Shown here one piece after another: positions 35,718 through 46,171 of a stretch of DNA of 64,000 nt. The stretch spans positions 62,001 to 126,000 of the forward strand of contig NZ_JAPVLQ010000006.1 of the NCBI RefSeq assembly GCF_027158005.1, written 5' to 3'. The stretch comes from Rhodococcus sp. H36-A4 (GTDB lineage Bacteria; Actinomycetota; Actinomycetes; Mycobacteriales; Mycobacteriaceae). The stretch's first letter is position 1. Every line of letters begins with the position of its first letter. The notes beneath the pieces were generated by a model. It was not told the origin of the DNA. It saw only the letters and a list, made by a program, of their open reading frames with translations, and did not search any database. A program made the position numbers and the translations under genes.

Positions 35718-36911
35718 ATGTCCGATTCACCGGAGAAGAACACTTCAGAATCGACCTCGACACTGCTGACGGATTCCGGTGCCGAACAGATGGATCAGCC
35801 GCAGCACAGCTGGATGAATCGGCTGTACACGGGTACCGGAGCTTTCGAGATCGTCGGTCGACGTCGCTTCTATTACATCTTGACCTCAACGATCGTCTTG
35901 ATCTGCCTGTTGAGCATCGCCGTCCGTGGATTCACCCTCGGGATCGATTTCGAAGGCGGCACCCGGATTCAGATCCCGGCCGCGGACAACGTCAGCACCG
36001 AGCAGGTCGAGACAGTGTTCGCCGACACCCTCGGATTCGATCCGGTGTCGGTACAGACCGTCGGTTCCGGCGCCGCTGCCACCGTGCAGGTTCGTTCCGA
36101 GGCCCTCGATGCTGCCGAAGTGAATTCGGTCAAGACCGCTCTGTTCGATTCCTTCGAGCCGGTCGACGGGAACGGAGTTGCGTCACCGAATGCGATCAGC
36201 ATCTCCGACGTGAGCGAGACCTGGGGCGGACAGATCACCCAGAAAGCATTGATCGCGCTGTTGGTGTTCCTCGTCATCGTCAGCATCTACATCTCCATCA
36301 GATACGAACGGGACATGGCGATCGCTGCCCTCGCGGCGCTGGTGTTCGACCTGTTCGTCACGGCAGGTGTCTATTCGCTGGTCGGGTTCGAGGTCACGCC
36401 CGCGACAGTGATCGGTTTGTTGACCATCCTCGGCTTCTCGCTGTACGACTCCGTGGTGGTGTTCGACAAGGTCGAAGAGAACACGAGAGGGATTCTGAAT
36501 CTCAGGCGCAAGACCTACGCAGAACAGGCGAACCTGGCCGTCAACCAGACGCTCATGCGCTCAATCAACACGACGGTGATCGGCGTCCTGCCGGTGCTGG
36601 CTTTGATGGTCGTCGCTGTATGGCTGCTCGGAGTCGGAACGTTGAAGGACCTCGCACTCGTACAGTTGGTGGGCATGATCGTGGGCGCGTATTCGTCTAT
36701 CTTCTTTGCTACACCGCTGCTCGTGACCATAAAGGAAAAGTGGGGGCCGGTCGCCGTTCATACCAAGAAGGTGATGGCCAAACGAGCTGAGGCTGCACAG
36801 CGCGGAGGGGTTGTCGGCATGGTCGAGTCCTCGGCCGCTACCGTGTCCGCTCCGGCCACACCGCAGCCAGGCTCGAGGCCGACAGGAAAGCGCAACAAGA
36901 AGAGGCGTTGA
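35718..36911 (+). CDS. secF: protein translocase subunit SecF
   Basis: Partner of SecD, one base after its stop. It has 397 residues and six membrane segments. The P1-linked motif LGIDFEGGTRIQI and the membrane motif LTILGFSLYDSVVVFDKVEE are conserved. The C-terminus is a basic tail (KRNKKRR). A polar N-terminal extension of about 50 residues precedes the first membrane segment. Confidence 0.95.
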   Translation: MSDSPEKNTSESTSTLLTDSGAEQMDQPQHSWMNRLYTGTGAFEIVGRRRFYYILTSTIVLICLLSIAVRGFTLGIDFEGGTRIQIPAADNVSTEQVETVFADTLGFDPVSVQTVGSGAAATVQVRSEALDAAEVNSVKTALFDSFEPVDGNGVASPNAISISDVSETWGGQITQKALIALLVFLVIVSIYISIRYERDMAIAALAALVFDLFVTAGVYSLVGFEVTPATVIGLLTILGFSLYDSVVVFDKVEENTRGILNLRRKTYAEQANLAVNQTLMRSINTTVIGVLPVLALMVVAVWLLGVGTLKDLALVQLVGMIVGAYSSIFFATPLLVTIKEKWGPVAVHTKKVMAKRAEAAQRGGVVGMVESSAATVSAPATPQPGSRPTGKRNKKRR

Positions 36912-36915
36912 TCAC

Positions 36916-38631
36916 GTGCGAGTCTGTCGAACAAGTGTCACAAAGGCGGTGGCGGCTGGACTGGCTGCCACCGTCACCGTGGCTACTGCCGCGGGGTGCT
37001 CGGCCGGCGAGGATCCAGTTCCGTCCATCGGGTATGCCGTCGACAATGTCGTGTCCACGTACAACGCTCGAACTGTGGACGGCGCGGCGTCCGGTGCGCG
37101 CCAGGCGTTCCCGCGTGTCCAGACCGGATTCAGCTATCTCGGACCCGAGGGAGAGGCGCTGTCCGACAACGACATCGGGAGCGCGTCGGTGGTGCCCGGC
37201 GGCGCCCTGACCGTTCGCTATGTGATCGCTCCACAGGCCGTCTACTCCGACGGCGTCCCGATGACCTGCGACGACCTCGTGTTGGCCTGGGCTGCCGAGA
37301 GTGGCCGTTTCGTGTCCGGTGCGGACAATTCTTCGCTGTTCGACGCTGCGTCTACTGCAGGGTACTCGGACATCGACAAAGTGGACTGTGTGACCGGTAC
37401 GAAGGAAGCCACCGTGACCTTTGCGCCCGGGCGGTCCTACCTGGACTGGCGCAGCTTGTTCGGCGCGACAGCTCTGCTACCGGCACACATCGTCGCGCGT
37501 GCGGCGAACGTCCCCAACATCGTCGACCCGATCAACACTGGGGACTTGGGTGCGGTGAGTCGGATCGCCGATTTCTGGAACGCCGGTTGGAACTTCGCTC
37601 CCGACGCGATCGATACATCCCTCATGCCTTCCAACGGCCCGTACCGTGTCGATTCCTACACCGCAGACGGCGGGTTGGTGCTGGTTGCCAATGACAAATG
37701 GTGGGGCGTCCCACCAGAGACGGAACGAATCGTCATTTGGCCCAAGGGAACCGACATCCCGGCACGGAGCGAAGCAGGTGATCTCGAGGTCGTGGACGCC
37801 GGTGCCGGGGGAGATGAACCCACCGGCGGATTCGACCGCACCGACTTTCCGTCGAAGGGTGTCGAACAGTTGACGTTCGCTACCGGAGGAGCCCTCTCTC
37901 CGCCGGCGGTTCGGCGAGCGCTTGCCTCGTGCGTTCCGCGCCAACAGTTGTTCGACGAGGTAGGACATTCCGGATACGAGAAAAGCGTCGGGACAGGATC
38001 CGGTGTCGTCGACGCCAGACTTGTGCAGTCCGACACCCTGCTCTACCCGCCGGTGGCGGCTACTGCGGCCGGACGTTATCGCCAGCCGGACACGACCGCA
38101 TCGTCGTCCGAACTTCGGGCCGCCGGTGTGACGAACCCGACGATCCGGATCGGATACCTCGCTCCGGATGCACGTCGAGGGGACATCGTGGAGACCATCG
38201 CTGCCTCGTGCGGTCCAGCAGGAATCAACGTTGTCGACGCTTCGTCGGCGCAGTTCTCTCCCTCTGCCCTCCAACGGGGTGAAGTCGACGTGGTACTCGG
38301 ATCGACAGCGTCAGCGTCGGGAGCGGCGGGCGCCGTATCCGACGCGGCAGCTCGGTACAGCCTGCGTGGTGGCGTCGGTAGCAACGTGGGCGGTTACGAC
38401 AACGGTCGGGTGAATGCAATCGTGGATCAGCTTGCCGTCGATACATCCGATGCAACTTCTCTTGCGGTAGCGACGGAGGGCGAGAACATTCTGTGGAACG
38501 ACATGCCGTCGTTACCGCTGTTCAACCAGCCGAGGATGCTCCTGGTATCGGACGGCATGAAGAACGTCGTCGCCAATCCGACCGCGGCGGGTGCGGGATG
38601 GAATATGGATCGGTGGATACTCCTCCGGTGA
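36916..38631 (+). CDS. family 5 extracellular solute-binding lipoprotein
   Basis: A 571-residue substrate-binding lipoprotein (oligopeptide/nickel type, SBP_bac_5), equivalent to Rv2585c. The signal peptide runs from RTSVTKAVAAGLAATVTV to the lipobox TAAGC, with the lipid Cys at about residue 26. The GTG at 36916 lies four bases after secF. No permease or ATPase genes accompany it, so it is an orphan binding protein or has another role. Its coupling to apt downstream (GTGA) and to secDF upstream is conserved in related genomes, as I recall. Confidence 0.87.
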   Translation: MRVCRTSVTKAVAAGLAATVTVATAAGCSAGEDPVPSIGYAVDNVVSTYNARTVDGAASGARQAFPRVQTGFSYLGPEGEALSDNDIGSASVVPGGALTVRYVIAPQAVYSDGVPMTCDDLVLAWAAESGRFVSGADNSSLFDAASTAGYSDIDKVDCVTGTKEATVTFAPGRSYLDWRSLFGATALLPAHIVARAANVPNIVDPINTGDLGAVSRIADFWNAGWNFAPDAIDTSLMPSNGPYRVDSYTADGGLVLVANDKWWGVPPETERIVIWPKGTDIPARSEAGDLEVVDAGAGGDEPTGGFDRTDFPSKGVEQLTFATGGALSPPAVRRALASCVPRQQLFDEVGHSGYEKSVGTGSGVVDARLVQSDTLLYPPVAATAAGRYRQPDTTASSSELRAAGVTNPTIRIGYLAPDARRGDIVETIAASCGPAGINVVDASSAQFSPSALQRGEVDVVLGSTASASGAAGAVSDAAARYSLRGGVGSNVGGYDNGRVNAIVDQLAVDTSDATSLAVATEGENILWNDMPSLPLFNQPRMLLVSDGMKNVVANPTAAGAGWNMDRWILLR

Positions 38632-39191
38632 GCAAACACAGTGAAACAACTTTCAACGCAAACGCGTCGGCCGAGACAGCCTCGGCAAACATCGATCGAT
38701 TGGTCCGCTGGGCAGACGACTTCCCGGTCCAGGGTGTACGTTTCGCCGATCTGACACCGGTGTTCGCCGATGCGGACGGGCTCTCGACGGTCATCGAAGC
38801 GCTGGCAGTCGCGGGAGCGGGCGCGGACCTCGTGGCAGGTATCGATGCTCGCGGGTTTCTGCTCGGCGCGGGCGTTGCACTTGCGCTCGGATCGGGTGTT
38901 CTCGCCGTGCGCAAAGCCGGCAAACTGCCTCCGCCCGTCGTAGCGCAGCGGTACGAGCTCGAATATGGATCCGCGCAACTGGAAATTCCCGAATCCATCG
39001 ACTTGATAGGTCGGCGCATCCTCGTCGTCGACGATGTGCTGGCGACCGGGGGCACGATCGCCGCGACGGCGACATTGCTTCGCGCACGTGGAGCACAGGT
39101 CGTGGGAGCGGCGGTGGTGCTGGAGATATCGGAGCTCGATGGCCGCTCCAGGTGTGATGGGTACCCGCTCACCTCCTTGAAAACTGTGTGA
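38628..39191 (+). CDS. apt: adenine phosphoribosyltransferase
   Basis: Salvages adenine to AMP with PRPP. It has 187 residues. The PRPP-binding motif is ILVVDDVLATGGTIAAT, and GIDARGFLLGAGVALALG and VRKAGKLPPPV are conserved. The GTG at 38628 overlaps the stop of the lipoprotein gene. The N-terminal 20 residues are polar and not conserved. Rel lies 81 bases downstream, a conserved neighbour pair in actinobacteria. Confidence 0.95.
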   Translation: MSKHSETTFNANASAETASANIDRLVRWADDFPVQGVRFADLTPVFADADGLSTVIEALAVAGAGADLVAGIDARGFLLGAGVALALGSGVLAVRKAGKLPPPVVAQRYELEYGSAQLEIPESIDLIGRRILVVDDVLATGGTIAATATLLRARGAQVVGAAVVLEISELDGRSRCDGYPLTSLKTV

Positions 39192-39272
39192 GGACTAAAG
39201 TCGGACCACAGAGCGTCTGTGCCCGGCGCAAGACCGGGCCATGAAACTCAAACGCGGCAGGAGGCGATCAGT

Positions 39273-41648
39273 GTGACCAGTTACCTCGACCAACCCTCGC
39301 CCGAACGGCCCGCTTCGGATTCCGCGACGCCCGAATCGAATACGGCCGATCCGGCCGCTCCGGCGACAGCCGGACGCGGGTCTGTGCCGGCTGTTCCTAC
39401 GTCGGCATCGAGAAGGGTTCGCGCTCGTCTGGCGCGCCGGATCACCGCTGGTCGCTCGGCTGCCGTCAAACCGGTTCTCGAGCCTCTTGTCAGTCTGCAT
39501 CGGGACCTGTACCCGAAGGCCGATCTTGCGTTGCTGCAACGTGCCTACGATGTCGCCGACGAGCGGCACGCTACGCAGATGCGCAAGTCGGGCGATCCCT
39601 ACATCACGCATCCGCTTGCAGTGGCGAACATCCTCGCCGAGCTCGGGATGGATACGACCACGCTTGTCGCTGCCCTGCTGCACGACACTGTCGAGGACAC
39701 GGGATACTCGCTCCCGCAACTCACCGAGGAGTTCGGTGAGGAGGTCGCGCATCTCGTCGACGGGGTCACCAAACTCGACAAAGTAGCGCTCGGCACCGCA
39801 GCCGAAGGCGAGACCATTCGCAAGATGATCATTGCCATGGCACGCGATCCCCGCGTGTTGGTGATCAAAGTCGCCGACCGGCTTCACAATATGCGGACCA
39901 TGAGGTTTCTCCCACCGGAGAAGCAGGCGCGCAAGGCCAAGGAAACCTTGGAAGTTATTGCGCCGCTAGCTCATCGGTTGGGAATGGCGACGGTCAAGTG
40001 GGAGCTCGAAGACTTGGCGTTCGCAATCCTGCACCCCAAGAAGTACGACGAGATCGTCCGACTCGTCGCGGACCGGGCGCCTTCCCGTGACACGTACCTC
40101 GAGAAGGTTCGCGCGGAAATCAACGCATCGTTGTCGGCGTCGCGTATCAGCGCCGTGGTGGAGGGGCGCCCGAAACACTACTGGTCGATTTATCAGAAGA
40201 TGATCGTCAAAGGACGCGACTTCGACGACATTCACGACCTCGTCGGCGTTCGTATTCTGTGCGACGAAATTCGTGATTGCTACGCGGCGGTCGGCGTCGT
40301 GCACTCGTTGTGGCAGCCGATGGCCGGCCGCTTCAAGGACTATATCGCCCAGCCCCGATACGGCGTCTACCAATCGCTCCACACAACTGTGGTCGGGCCC
40401 GAGGGCAAACCACTCGAGGTGCAGATCCGTACCCGGGAGATGCACAGGACAGCGGAGTTCGGTATTGCCGCGCATTGGCGATACAAGGAGACCCGAGGCA
40501 AGCACGGCAATGACAACGCCGAGGTCGACGACATGGCCTGGATGCGTCAACTGCTCGACTGGCAGCGTGAGGCAGCGGATCCGGGGGAGTTCCTCGAATC
40601 TCTGCGTTACGACCTCGCAGTCAAAGAGATCTTCGTGTTCACCCCGAAGGGGGACGTTGTAACCCTGCCTGCGGGTTCCTGCCCGGTCGACTTCGCATAC
40701 GCGGTCCACACCGAAGTGGGGCATCGTTGCATAGGGGCGCGCGTCAACGGCAGGCTCGTCGCGCTGGAACGCACCTTGGACAACGGTGAGGTGGTCGAGG
40801 TTTTCACCTCCAAGGCCGCCACCGCGGGTCCCAGCCGTGATTGGCAAGGTTTCGTAGTATCTCCGCGTGCCAAATCGAAGATCAGACAGTGGTTCGCCAA
40901 GGAACGCCGCGAAGAGGCACTGGAAGCCGGTAAGGACTCGATCGCGAAGGAAGTCCGTCGTGGAGGTCTGCCACTTCAGCGCCTGATGAACGCGGAATCG
41001 ATGTCCACCATCGCCCACGAATTGCGCTATGTGGATGTCTCCGCGCTGTACACGGCGGTCGGTGAAAGCCACGTCTCTGCCCAGCACGTCGTACAACGCC
41101 TGGTTGCTCACCTGGGCGGGGTAGGCGACGTCGAGGAAGAGCTTGCCGAACGTTCGACACCGTCGACGATTCCCACCCGGGCCCGACATATCGGTGATGC
41201 AGGCGTGCTCGTCTCGGGCTCCGAAGGCATCGTGGCGAAGCTGGCCAAATGCTGTACACCGGTTCCGGGTGACGAGATCCTCGGATTCGTCACCCGCGGA
41301 GGTTCGGTCAGCGTGCACCGAACCGACTGCACCAACGCCAAGTCGCTGGAGGAGCAGTCCGAACGGTTCGTCGACGTGCAATGGGCGCCGTCGGCATCAT
41401 CGGTCTTCCTGGTCGCCATCCAGATCGAGGCCCTCGATCGGCACCGACTGCTCTCCGATGTCACGAAGGCTCTGGCCGACGAGAAAGTCAACATTCTGTC
41501 GGCATCGGTGGCGACCTCGGGTGATCGAGTTGCCATCAGCAAGTTCACCTTCGAGATGGGCGACCCGAAGCACCTTGGGCATGTTCTCAACGTCGTCCGA
41601 AACGTCGAAGGTGTCTTCGACGTCTACCGCCTGACCTCGGCGGCCTGA
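39273..41648 (+). CDS. rel: bifunctional (p)ppGpp synthetase/hydrolase
   Basis: Controls the stringent response. The 791-residue protein has a poorly conserved N-terminal extension of about 70 residues, the HD hydrolase domain ([27 protein letters not shown]), the synthetase domain ([28 protein letters not shown]), a TGS domain ([21 protein letters not shown]) and a C-terminal ACT domain. I chose the GTG at 39273 because GGAGG lies eight bases upstream; the frame is open from 39219. Both active sites look intact. Confidence 0.96.
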   Translation: MTSYLDQPSPERPASDSATPESNTADPAAPATAGRGSVPAVPTSASRRVRARLARRITAGRSAAVKPVLEPLVSLHRDLYPKADLALLQRAYDVADERHATQMRKSGDPYITHPLAVANILAELGMDTTTLVAALLHDTVEDTGYSLPQLTEEFGEEVAHLVDGVTKLDKVALGTAAEGETIRKMIIAMARDPRVLVIKVADRLHNMRTMRFLPPEKQARKAKETLEVIAPLAHRLGMATVKWELEDLAFAILHPKKYDEIVRLVADRAPSRDTYLEKVRAEINASLSASRISAVVEGRPKHYWSIYQKMIVKGRDFDDIHDLVGVRILCDEIRDCYAAVGVVHSLWQPMAGRFKDYIAQPRYGVYQSLHTTVVGPEGKPLEVQIRTREMHRTAEFGIAAHWRYKETRGKHGNDNAEVDDMAWMRQLLDWQREAADPGEFLESLRYDLAVKEIFVFTPKGDVVTLPAGSCPVDFAYAVHTEVGHRCIGARVNGRLVALERTLDNGEVVEVFTSKAATAGPSRDWQGFVVSPRAKSKIRQWFAKERREEALEAGKDSIAKEVRRGGLPLQRLMNAESMSTIAHELRYVDVSALYTAVGESHVSAQHVVQRLVAHLGGVGDVEEELAERSTPSTIPTRARHIGDAGVLVSGSEGIVAKLAKCCTPVPGDEILGFVTRGGSVSVHRTDCTNAKSLEEQSERFVDVQWAPSASSVFLVAIQIEALDRHRLLSDVTKALADEKVNILSASVATSGDRVAISKFTFEMGDPKHLGHVLNVVRNVEGVFDVYRLTSAA

Positions 41649-41652
41649 ACCT

Positions 41653-41702
41653 CCACTGATACGGTCGGGCGGCGTGAACGCGCCGCTCGACCGTATCAGT
41701 GG
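41653..41702. terminator. bidirectional terminator between rel and the PPIase pair
   Basis: A 22-base stem with one G-U pair (arms start CCACTGATACGG) and a TGAACG loop, four bases after the rel stop and 13 bases before the convergent PPIase stop. It can act in both directions. Confidence 0.85.
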
Positions 41703-41715
41703 ACTCGCGTCGGCT

Positions 41716-42507
41716 CTAGGTGACGGTTTGAATTGTCACAGCTGCGTTCGGTGCGCCGTCGCCGCCGGGAGTTGCGACCCCTGCCGCAGCGACCTTGTCG
41801 AGCGTGGCGAGTCCGTCGGCAGAAATCGTCCCGAAGACGGTGTACTGCGGAGGTAGCACCGAGTTCTCGTAGACGAGGAAGAACTGGCTCCCGTTCGTGT
41901 CGGGTCCGGCATTCGCCATCGCGAGCGTTCCGCGCGGGTACACAACCGGTGTCGACGCGGCGGGGTCATCGGCGGGGTAGGCCGTCGTCGGGTATTCGTT
42001 CGGGTATTCGTAACCCGGGCCTCTGCTTCCCTTGCCCGAAGGATCACCACACTGGAGAACCTGCAAGCCAGGGGAGGTGGTCAGACGATGACACGGGGTG
42101 TCGTCGAAATAGCTCTGAGCTGCCAAGTTGGTGAAGCTGTTGACAGTGCAGGGTGCTTCGGCCCGGTCCAAGATCAATCCGATCGGCCCCTGGCTCGTCT
42201 TCATCGCCACCTCGACCGTCCCTTCGGCGGACACCTCGTCCGTCGTCGGAGGGTTGTTGTCTCGGACGGCAGGACTTGCCGCAGGATAGTCACAACTCGT
42301 AGTCGGTGATTCGGGCGTAGGAACCGCGGGCAGTGCTCCGAACTGGCTCAGATCCAACTCCGGCTCGGGCGCGGCGCTGGTCGCCTTCGGCGTCGATGCT
42401 GCCGCCGTCGTCGTGGATGTCGCGGTGCCCGATGTGTCCGACGAGCAACCGGCCACGAGCACGGCTACCGCGCCGGCAGCAACGAACAATGCCGACCGTG
42501 TGATCAC
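41716..42507 (-). CDS. cyclophilin-type peptidyl-prolyl isomerase, lipoprotein
   Basis: A 263-residue exported PPIase anchored by lipid: the signal peptide ends in the lipobox LVAGC (Cys21). A Ser/Thr/Ala/Pro-rich linker of about 50 residues leads to the cyclophilin domain, with CHRLTTSPGLQVLQCGDPSG, MANAGPDTNGSQFFL and FGTI. The usual F-x-R-V-I-x-x-F-M-x-Q-x-G segment is thus altered at several positions. Several Cys suggest disulfides. Its ATG overlaps the stop of the related upstream gene (ATGA), so the pair looks like a tandem duplication. Confidence 0.88.
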   Translation of the reverse strand: MITRSALFVAAGAVAVLVAGCSSDTSGTATSTTTAAASTPKATSAAPEPELDLSQFGALPAVPTPESPTTSCDYPAASPAVRDNNPPTTDEVSAEGTVEVAMKTSQGPIGLILDRAEAPCTVNSFTNLAAQSYFDDTPCHRLTTSPGLQVLQCGDPSGKGSRGPGYEYPNEYPTTAYPADDPAASTPVVYPRGTLAMANAGPDTNGSQFFLVYENSVLPPQYTVFGTISADGLATLDKVAAAGVATPGGDGAPNAAVTIQTVT

Positions 42508-43361
42508 AGGTCGCTCACCACGTTCGTGATATCCACCGGAAGGGCCGGTTTACCGTCCTGGGCGCCGCCTTCGGCCCCGCCTGCTGCGATCTTGTCGAGA
42601 GTCTGCAGTCCAGTCTCGTCGATGGTTCCGAACGCCGTGTACGCGGGAGGCAGCTTCGAATCACCGAAGACGAGGAAGAACTGGCTTCCGTTGGTGCCGG
42701 GCCCGGCATTTGCCATGGCGATGGTGCCGCGGGGATAGGAGATCGGCTGGCTGGCTGCAGGGTCACCGACGTTGTATTGGTCGACCGGGAACTCATCGGC
42801 GAACTCGTAACCGGGTCCGCCCTGACCGGTACCCGCAGGATCGCCGCACTGGAGCACCTGCAGGCCAGCAGATGTCGTGAGACGGTGGCAGGAGGTTCCG
42901 TCGAAGTATCCCTGGTTTGCGAGTGAAACGAAGCTGTTGACAGTGCACGGCGCCTGCGGGTTGTTCAGCGTGAGCCCGATGTTGCCCTGCGAGGTTTCCA
43001 TGCTGTAGCTCAGGGGCTCGTCGCTCGTCGGAATCGCGTCGGTGCGCGGTGGCGTGTTCGGCTTCGCCGCCGGTGCCTGTGCCGCCGGGTACGCGCAGTT
43101 CACGGTCTCCGGAAGCGGCTCGGAGCGGCCGTCGGTGATGAGCGTGTCTGCAGAAGGAGTGTCCGATGCAGTCGTCTCGGGTTCGTCGCCACCTCGGGTG
43201 ATCGCGAAAACGACTGCGACCGCGCCGATTACGACGGCCACGCCCAGAACAGACCCGGCGATCGTCAGCTGTTTACGCTTCTTGGCTCGCTCTGCTCGGC
43301 GTTCGAGTTGTCGCTCGAGCTTCTTTTTCGCTGTCTCACGCCGTTGCTCGTTGCTGGGCAA
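42504..43361 (-). CDS. membrane-anchored cyclophilin-type peptidyl-prolyl isomerase (PpiB-like)
   Basis: A 285-residue protein equivalent to Rv2582 (annotated PpiB). A basic N-terminus rich in Arg, Lys and Glu is followed by one membrane segment (about 35-55) and an external cyclophilin domain with CHRLTTSAGLQVLQCGDPAG and MANAGPGTNGSQFFL. The frame opens upstream, but GGAGGA lies about nine bases before a TTG at 43361, and the protein then begins with the conserved PSNEQRRETAKKKLERQ. This TTG start is my choice. It is the first gene of the PPIase pair. Confidence 0.87.
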   Translation of the reverse strand: MPSNEQRRETAKKKLERQLERRAERAKKRKQLTIAGSVLGVAVVIGAVAVVFAITRGGDEPETTASDTPSADTLITDGRSEPLPETVNCAYPAAQAPAAKPNTPPRTDAIPTSDEPLSYSMETSQGNIGLTLNNPQAPCTVNSFVSLANQGYFDGTSCHRLTTSAGLQVLQCGDPAGTGQGGPGYEFADEFPVDQYNVGDPAASQPISYPRGTIAMANAGPGTNGSQFFLVFGDSKLPPAYTAFGTIDETGLQTLDKIAAGGAEGGAQDGKPALPVDITNVVSDL

Positions 43362-43575
43362 TTCGCCTGTCCTCCCGCTTGTCCTCGATCGATTACCGGC
43401 GCTCGATCCGGCTGTTCGGAGCCGAAACCGGCCGTCAGTGAGTGTGCCATTACATCCTGAGAACACTCTGACGGGCACCGCGGCACGTAGCGCCAGGCAC
43501 TGGCGATGTCAGTGTGGACACCGTGCAACTAAGCTGAAGAAAAGACCGTGCCAGACCGATCTAGGAGCTACAGCT

Positions 43576-44274
43576 GTGCTCGTCACCGGATTCCCGGCGG
43601 GAATGTTTCAGACCAACTGCTACATCCTCGCCCAGGACGGGGCAAAAGAATGCGTCGTCGTCGATCCCGGTCAGGATGCGGCAGAGCCCCTGTTCGAGTT
43701 CTTGAACTCCTCGAACACGACGCCGGTTGCTGTGCTCCTCACTCATGGGCACCTCGATCACACGTGGTCCGTGGAACCTGTCTGCAGCAAGTTCGGGATC
43801 CCCGCCTACATTCAGGCAGAGGACCGCTACATGCTTTCGGATCCGATTCGAGGGACCGGGCCGGCATTGGCCGCGATGTTGGGTGACGCCGAGTTCCACG
43901 AGCCGGACGAGGTGCTCGATCTCGAGGACGGAATGGCTCTCGAACTCGCCGGTATCACGTTCGGCGTGCTTCGGACGCCGGGCCACACTCAGGGTTCGGT
44001 GGTATTCACGACAACGATCGATGCGCCGGACGATGATGTGTCCATTGCTTTGACCGGGGACACTCTCTTCGCCGGTTCGATCGGCCGCAGCGACCTTCCC
44101 GGTGGTGATCATGATCAGCTACTCCGCTCGATAGGCCGGTCTCTGCTACCGCTGGCCGACGACACCGTGATACTTCCCGGACACGGCGGCCAGAGCTCCA
44201 TCGGCCAAGAACGCGCGTCCAACCCGTTTCTCGTTGGACTGTCCGGTCCCGAACAAGGAAATATGCACTCGTGA
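43576..44274 (+). CDS. metallo-beta-lactamase-fold hydrolase (glyoxalase II-like)
   Basis: A 232-residue hydrolase, equivalent to Rv2581c. The metal motif is [12 protein letters not shown] (HxHxDH), with further ligands in [28 protein letters not shown] and [13 protein letters not shown]. It resembles glyoxalase II, though actinobacteria of this group use mycothiol rather than glutathione, so the natural thioester may differ. The GTG at 43576 has AGGAG nine bases upstream. It overlaps hisS (GTGA). Confidence 0.9.
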   Translation: MLVTGFPAGMFQTNCYILAQDGAKECVVVDPGQDAAEPLFEFLNSSNTTPVAVLLTHGHLDHTWSVEPVCSKFGIPAYIQAEDRYMLSDPIRGTGPALAAMLGDAEFHEPDEVLDLEDGMALELAGITFGVLRTPGHTQGSVVFTTTIDAPDDDVSIALTGDTLFAGSIGRSDLPGGDHDQLLRSIGRSLLPLADDTVILPGHGGQSSIGQERASNPFLVGLSGPEQGNMHS

Positions 44275-45542
44275 GCAAGCCGACGACCTTCTCTGCACCC
44301 AAGGGTGTTCCCGACTACTTTCCGCCGAACTCCGCCGAGTTCGTCGCTGTTCGAGAGGGGCTATTGACCGCAGCGCGAAATGCTGGGTACGGGCATATCG
44401 AGCTGCCGATATTCGAGGACACCAGCCTCTTCGCGCGCGGCGTCGGCGAGTCGACCGATGTGGTCAGCAAGGAGATGTACACCTTCGCCGATCGAGGGGA
44501 CCGATCGGTCACCCTGCGGCCGGAAGGCACTGCCGGGGTGATGCGCGCGGTCATCGAACACGGCCTCGATCGAGGGGCGCTCCCGGTAAAGCTGGCATAT
44601 GCCGGACCCTTCTTCCGCTACGAGCGGCCGCAGGCCGGCCGCTACCGTCAGCTGCAACAAGTGGGTGTCGAGGCGATCGGCGTCGACGATCCAGCTCTGG
44701 ACGCCGAAGTCATCGCCGTCGCTGACACCGGATTTCGTAGTGTCGGATTGAGCGACTTCAGGCTCGAGATCACCTCTCTCGGTGACGACACCTGTCGCCC
44801 GCAATACCGAGAGCGACTGCAGGAGTTTTTGTTCGCCCTGCCGCTCGACGAGGACACTCGACGCCGTGCGGAGATCAACCCGCTGCGTGTGCTGGACGAC
44901 AAGCGACCGGAAGTCCGCGAGATGACTGCCGACGCACCGCTCATGCTCGATCATCTTTCCGATTCCGCCAAGGCGCACTTCGACGAGGTGCTCGCCCACC
45001 TCGACGCGATGAAAGTTACCTATGTGGTCAATCCGCGCATGGTGCGAGGGCTCGACTACTACACGAAGACCACATTCGAGTTCGTGCACGACGGCCTCGG
45101 TGCCCAGTCCGGAATCGGAGGCGGGGGCCGCTACGACGGCCTTATGGCGCAGCTGGGTGGCCAGGAGCTTTCGGGAATCGGATTCGGGCTCGGCGTCGAC
45201 CGTACGATGCTCGCGCTCGCAGCCGAGGGCAAATCGGCAGGTGCTTCCGCCCGGTGCGCAGTCTTCGGAGTTCCGCTCGGTCTGGAAGCGAAAGCGAAAG
45301 TCGTGGCCATCGCAGGGGAGTTGCGACGAAAAGGAATCAGCGTCGACCTGGCCTACGGAAATCGTGGTGTGAAAGGGGCAATGAAGGCAGCCGATCGGTC
45401 GGGAGCGCGCTTCGCATTGGTACTCGGCGACAAAGAACTTGCCGAGACATCCATCGTTGTCAAAGAACTTGCCACCGGTGAACAGCAGCAGGTTTCGTTG
45501 GATGGCGTCGTCGATCATCTGGAGGCCCGTCTTGCCGACTGA
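44271..45542 (+). CDS. hisS: histidyl-tRNA synthetase
   Basis: Charges tRNA-His. The 423-residue protein is a class II synthetase with motif 2 around [17 protein letters not shown], the substrate segment [12 protein letters not shown], the histidine motifs [11 protein letters not shown] and [15 protein letters not shown], and motif 3 [10 protein letters not shown]. The C-terminal anticodon domain starts near residue 325. It is coupled to the MBL hydrolase before it and overlaps the next gene by 11 bases. Confidence 0.96.
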   Translation: MSKPTTFSAPKGVPDYFPPNSAEFVAVREGLLTAARNAGYGHIELPIFEDTSLFARGVGESTDVVSKEMYTFADRGDRSVTLRPEGTAGVMRAVIEHGLDRGALPVKLAYAGPFFRYERPQAGRYRQLQQVGVEAIGVDDPALDAEVIAVADTGFRSVGLSDFRLEITSLGDDTCRPQYRERLQEFLFALPLDEDTRRRAEINPLRVLDDKRPEVREMTADAPLMLDHLSDSAKAHFDEVLAHLDAMKVTYVVNPRMVRGLDYYTKTTFEFVHDGLGAQSGIGGGGRYDGLMAQLGGQELSGIGFGLGVDRTMLALAAEGKSAGASARCAVFGVPLGLEAKAKVVAIAGELRRKGISVDLAYGNRGVKGAMKAADRSGARFALVLGDKELAETSIVVKELATGEQQQVSLDGVVDHLEARLAD

Positions 45543-46167
45543 CGGCTCGGATCGCGTCGATCTCGATTTGGTCCCAGTCGAGTTCATCAGACCACGGCTG
45601 ATGAAGATCATGGTCGGCGCAGTAGTGGTCGCGATCCTGCTCGCAGTCATCGCGAGCTTTTTCCTACCCGTGGTTGTGGCCGTCGTGCTCGGTGTCATTG
45701 TCGTGGTGCCGACGGTGGTCTCGACATGGATAGTGTTGCGGCGTCGAATATGGCTGAGCGGCAACACTATTCATGTCCGCGGCGGCTTCCGGACGAAGCA
45801 GTTGTCGGTGCCGAAGGTCGTGACGGCCGAGATTGCGGTGCGGACCGCGCGGATCGACAACGTCACTCTCCGGTTGTACGACGGCGACTCTCGCGTCACG
45901 ATCGCACTTGCGCTCTACACCCAGGGCGGTGGCCGAGAGCTGCCGATCCTGTCTTTGCGCAAGCTCGCCGACGTGCTCTGGACCACCGAGTTGGTTCCGG
46001 CGGCCGCGATCGCATCGGTTCTGGTCGATCAGCTCAAGGCAGAAGCGCGCGACGCGGGTCTACACGAGCGGCCCCTGTTTCGAGCCATCGAGCTGGTCCG
46101 CTCGACGGGACGAACTCCGCTGGCCACTTTGACCGATCGCGAAGTCGCCGAACTGTGTTCGAGCTGA
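45532..46167 (+). CDS. PH-like membrane protein of unknown function
   Basis: A 211-residue protein with two adjacent membrane segments (about 22-62) and a C-terminal cytoplasmic-looking domain of beta character that recalls bacterial PH domains. No enzymatic motif is visible. The start is inferred: a TTG at 45532 with GGAGG six bases upstream, overlapping the end of hisS; the next in-frame option is an ATG at 45601. It runs convergent to the DUF3237 gene with four bases between. Confidence 0.75.
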   Translation: MPTDGSDRVDLDLVPVEFIRPRLMKIMVGAVVVAILLAVIASFFLPVVVAVVLGVIVVVPTVVSTWIVLRRRIWLSGNTIHVRGGFRTKQLSVPKVVTAEIAVRTARIDNVTLRLYDGDSRVTIALALYTQGGGRELPILSLRKLADVLWTTELVPAAAIASVLVDQLKAEARDAGLHERPLFRAIELVRSTGRTPLATLTDREVAELCSS

Positions 46168-46171
46168 TGGG

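Noticed and set aside
39966..41381. 471-codon minus-strand open frame
   Set aside because: Antisense to rel, whose domains are unambiguous. No ribosome binding site or motif.
44361..45767. 468-codon minus-strand open frame
   Set aside because: Antisense to hisS; no recognisable domain.
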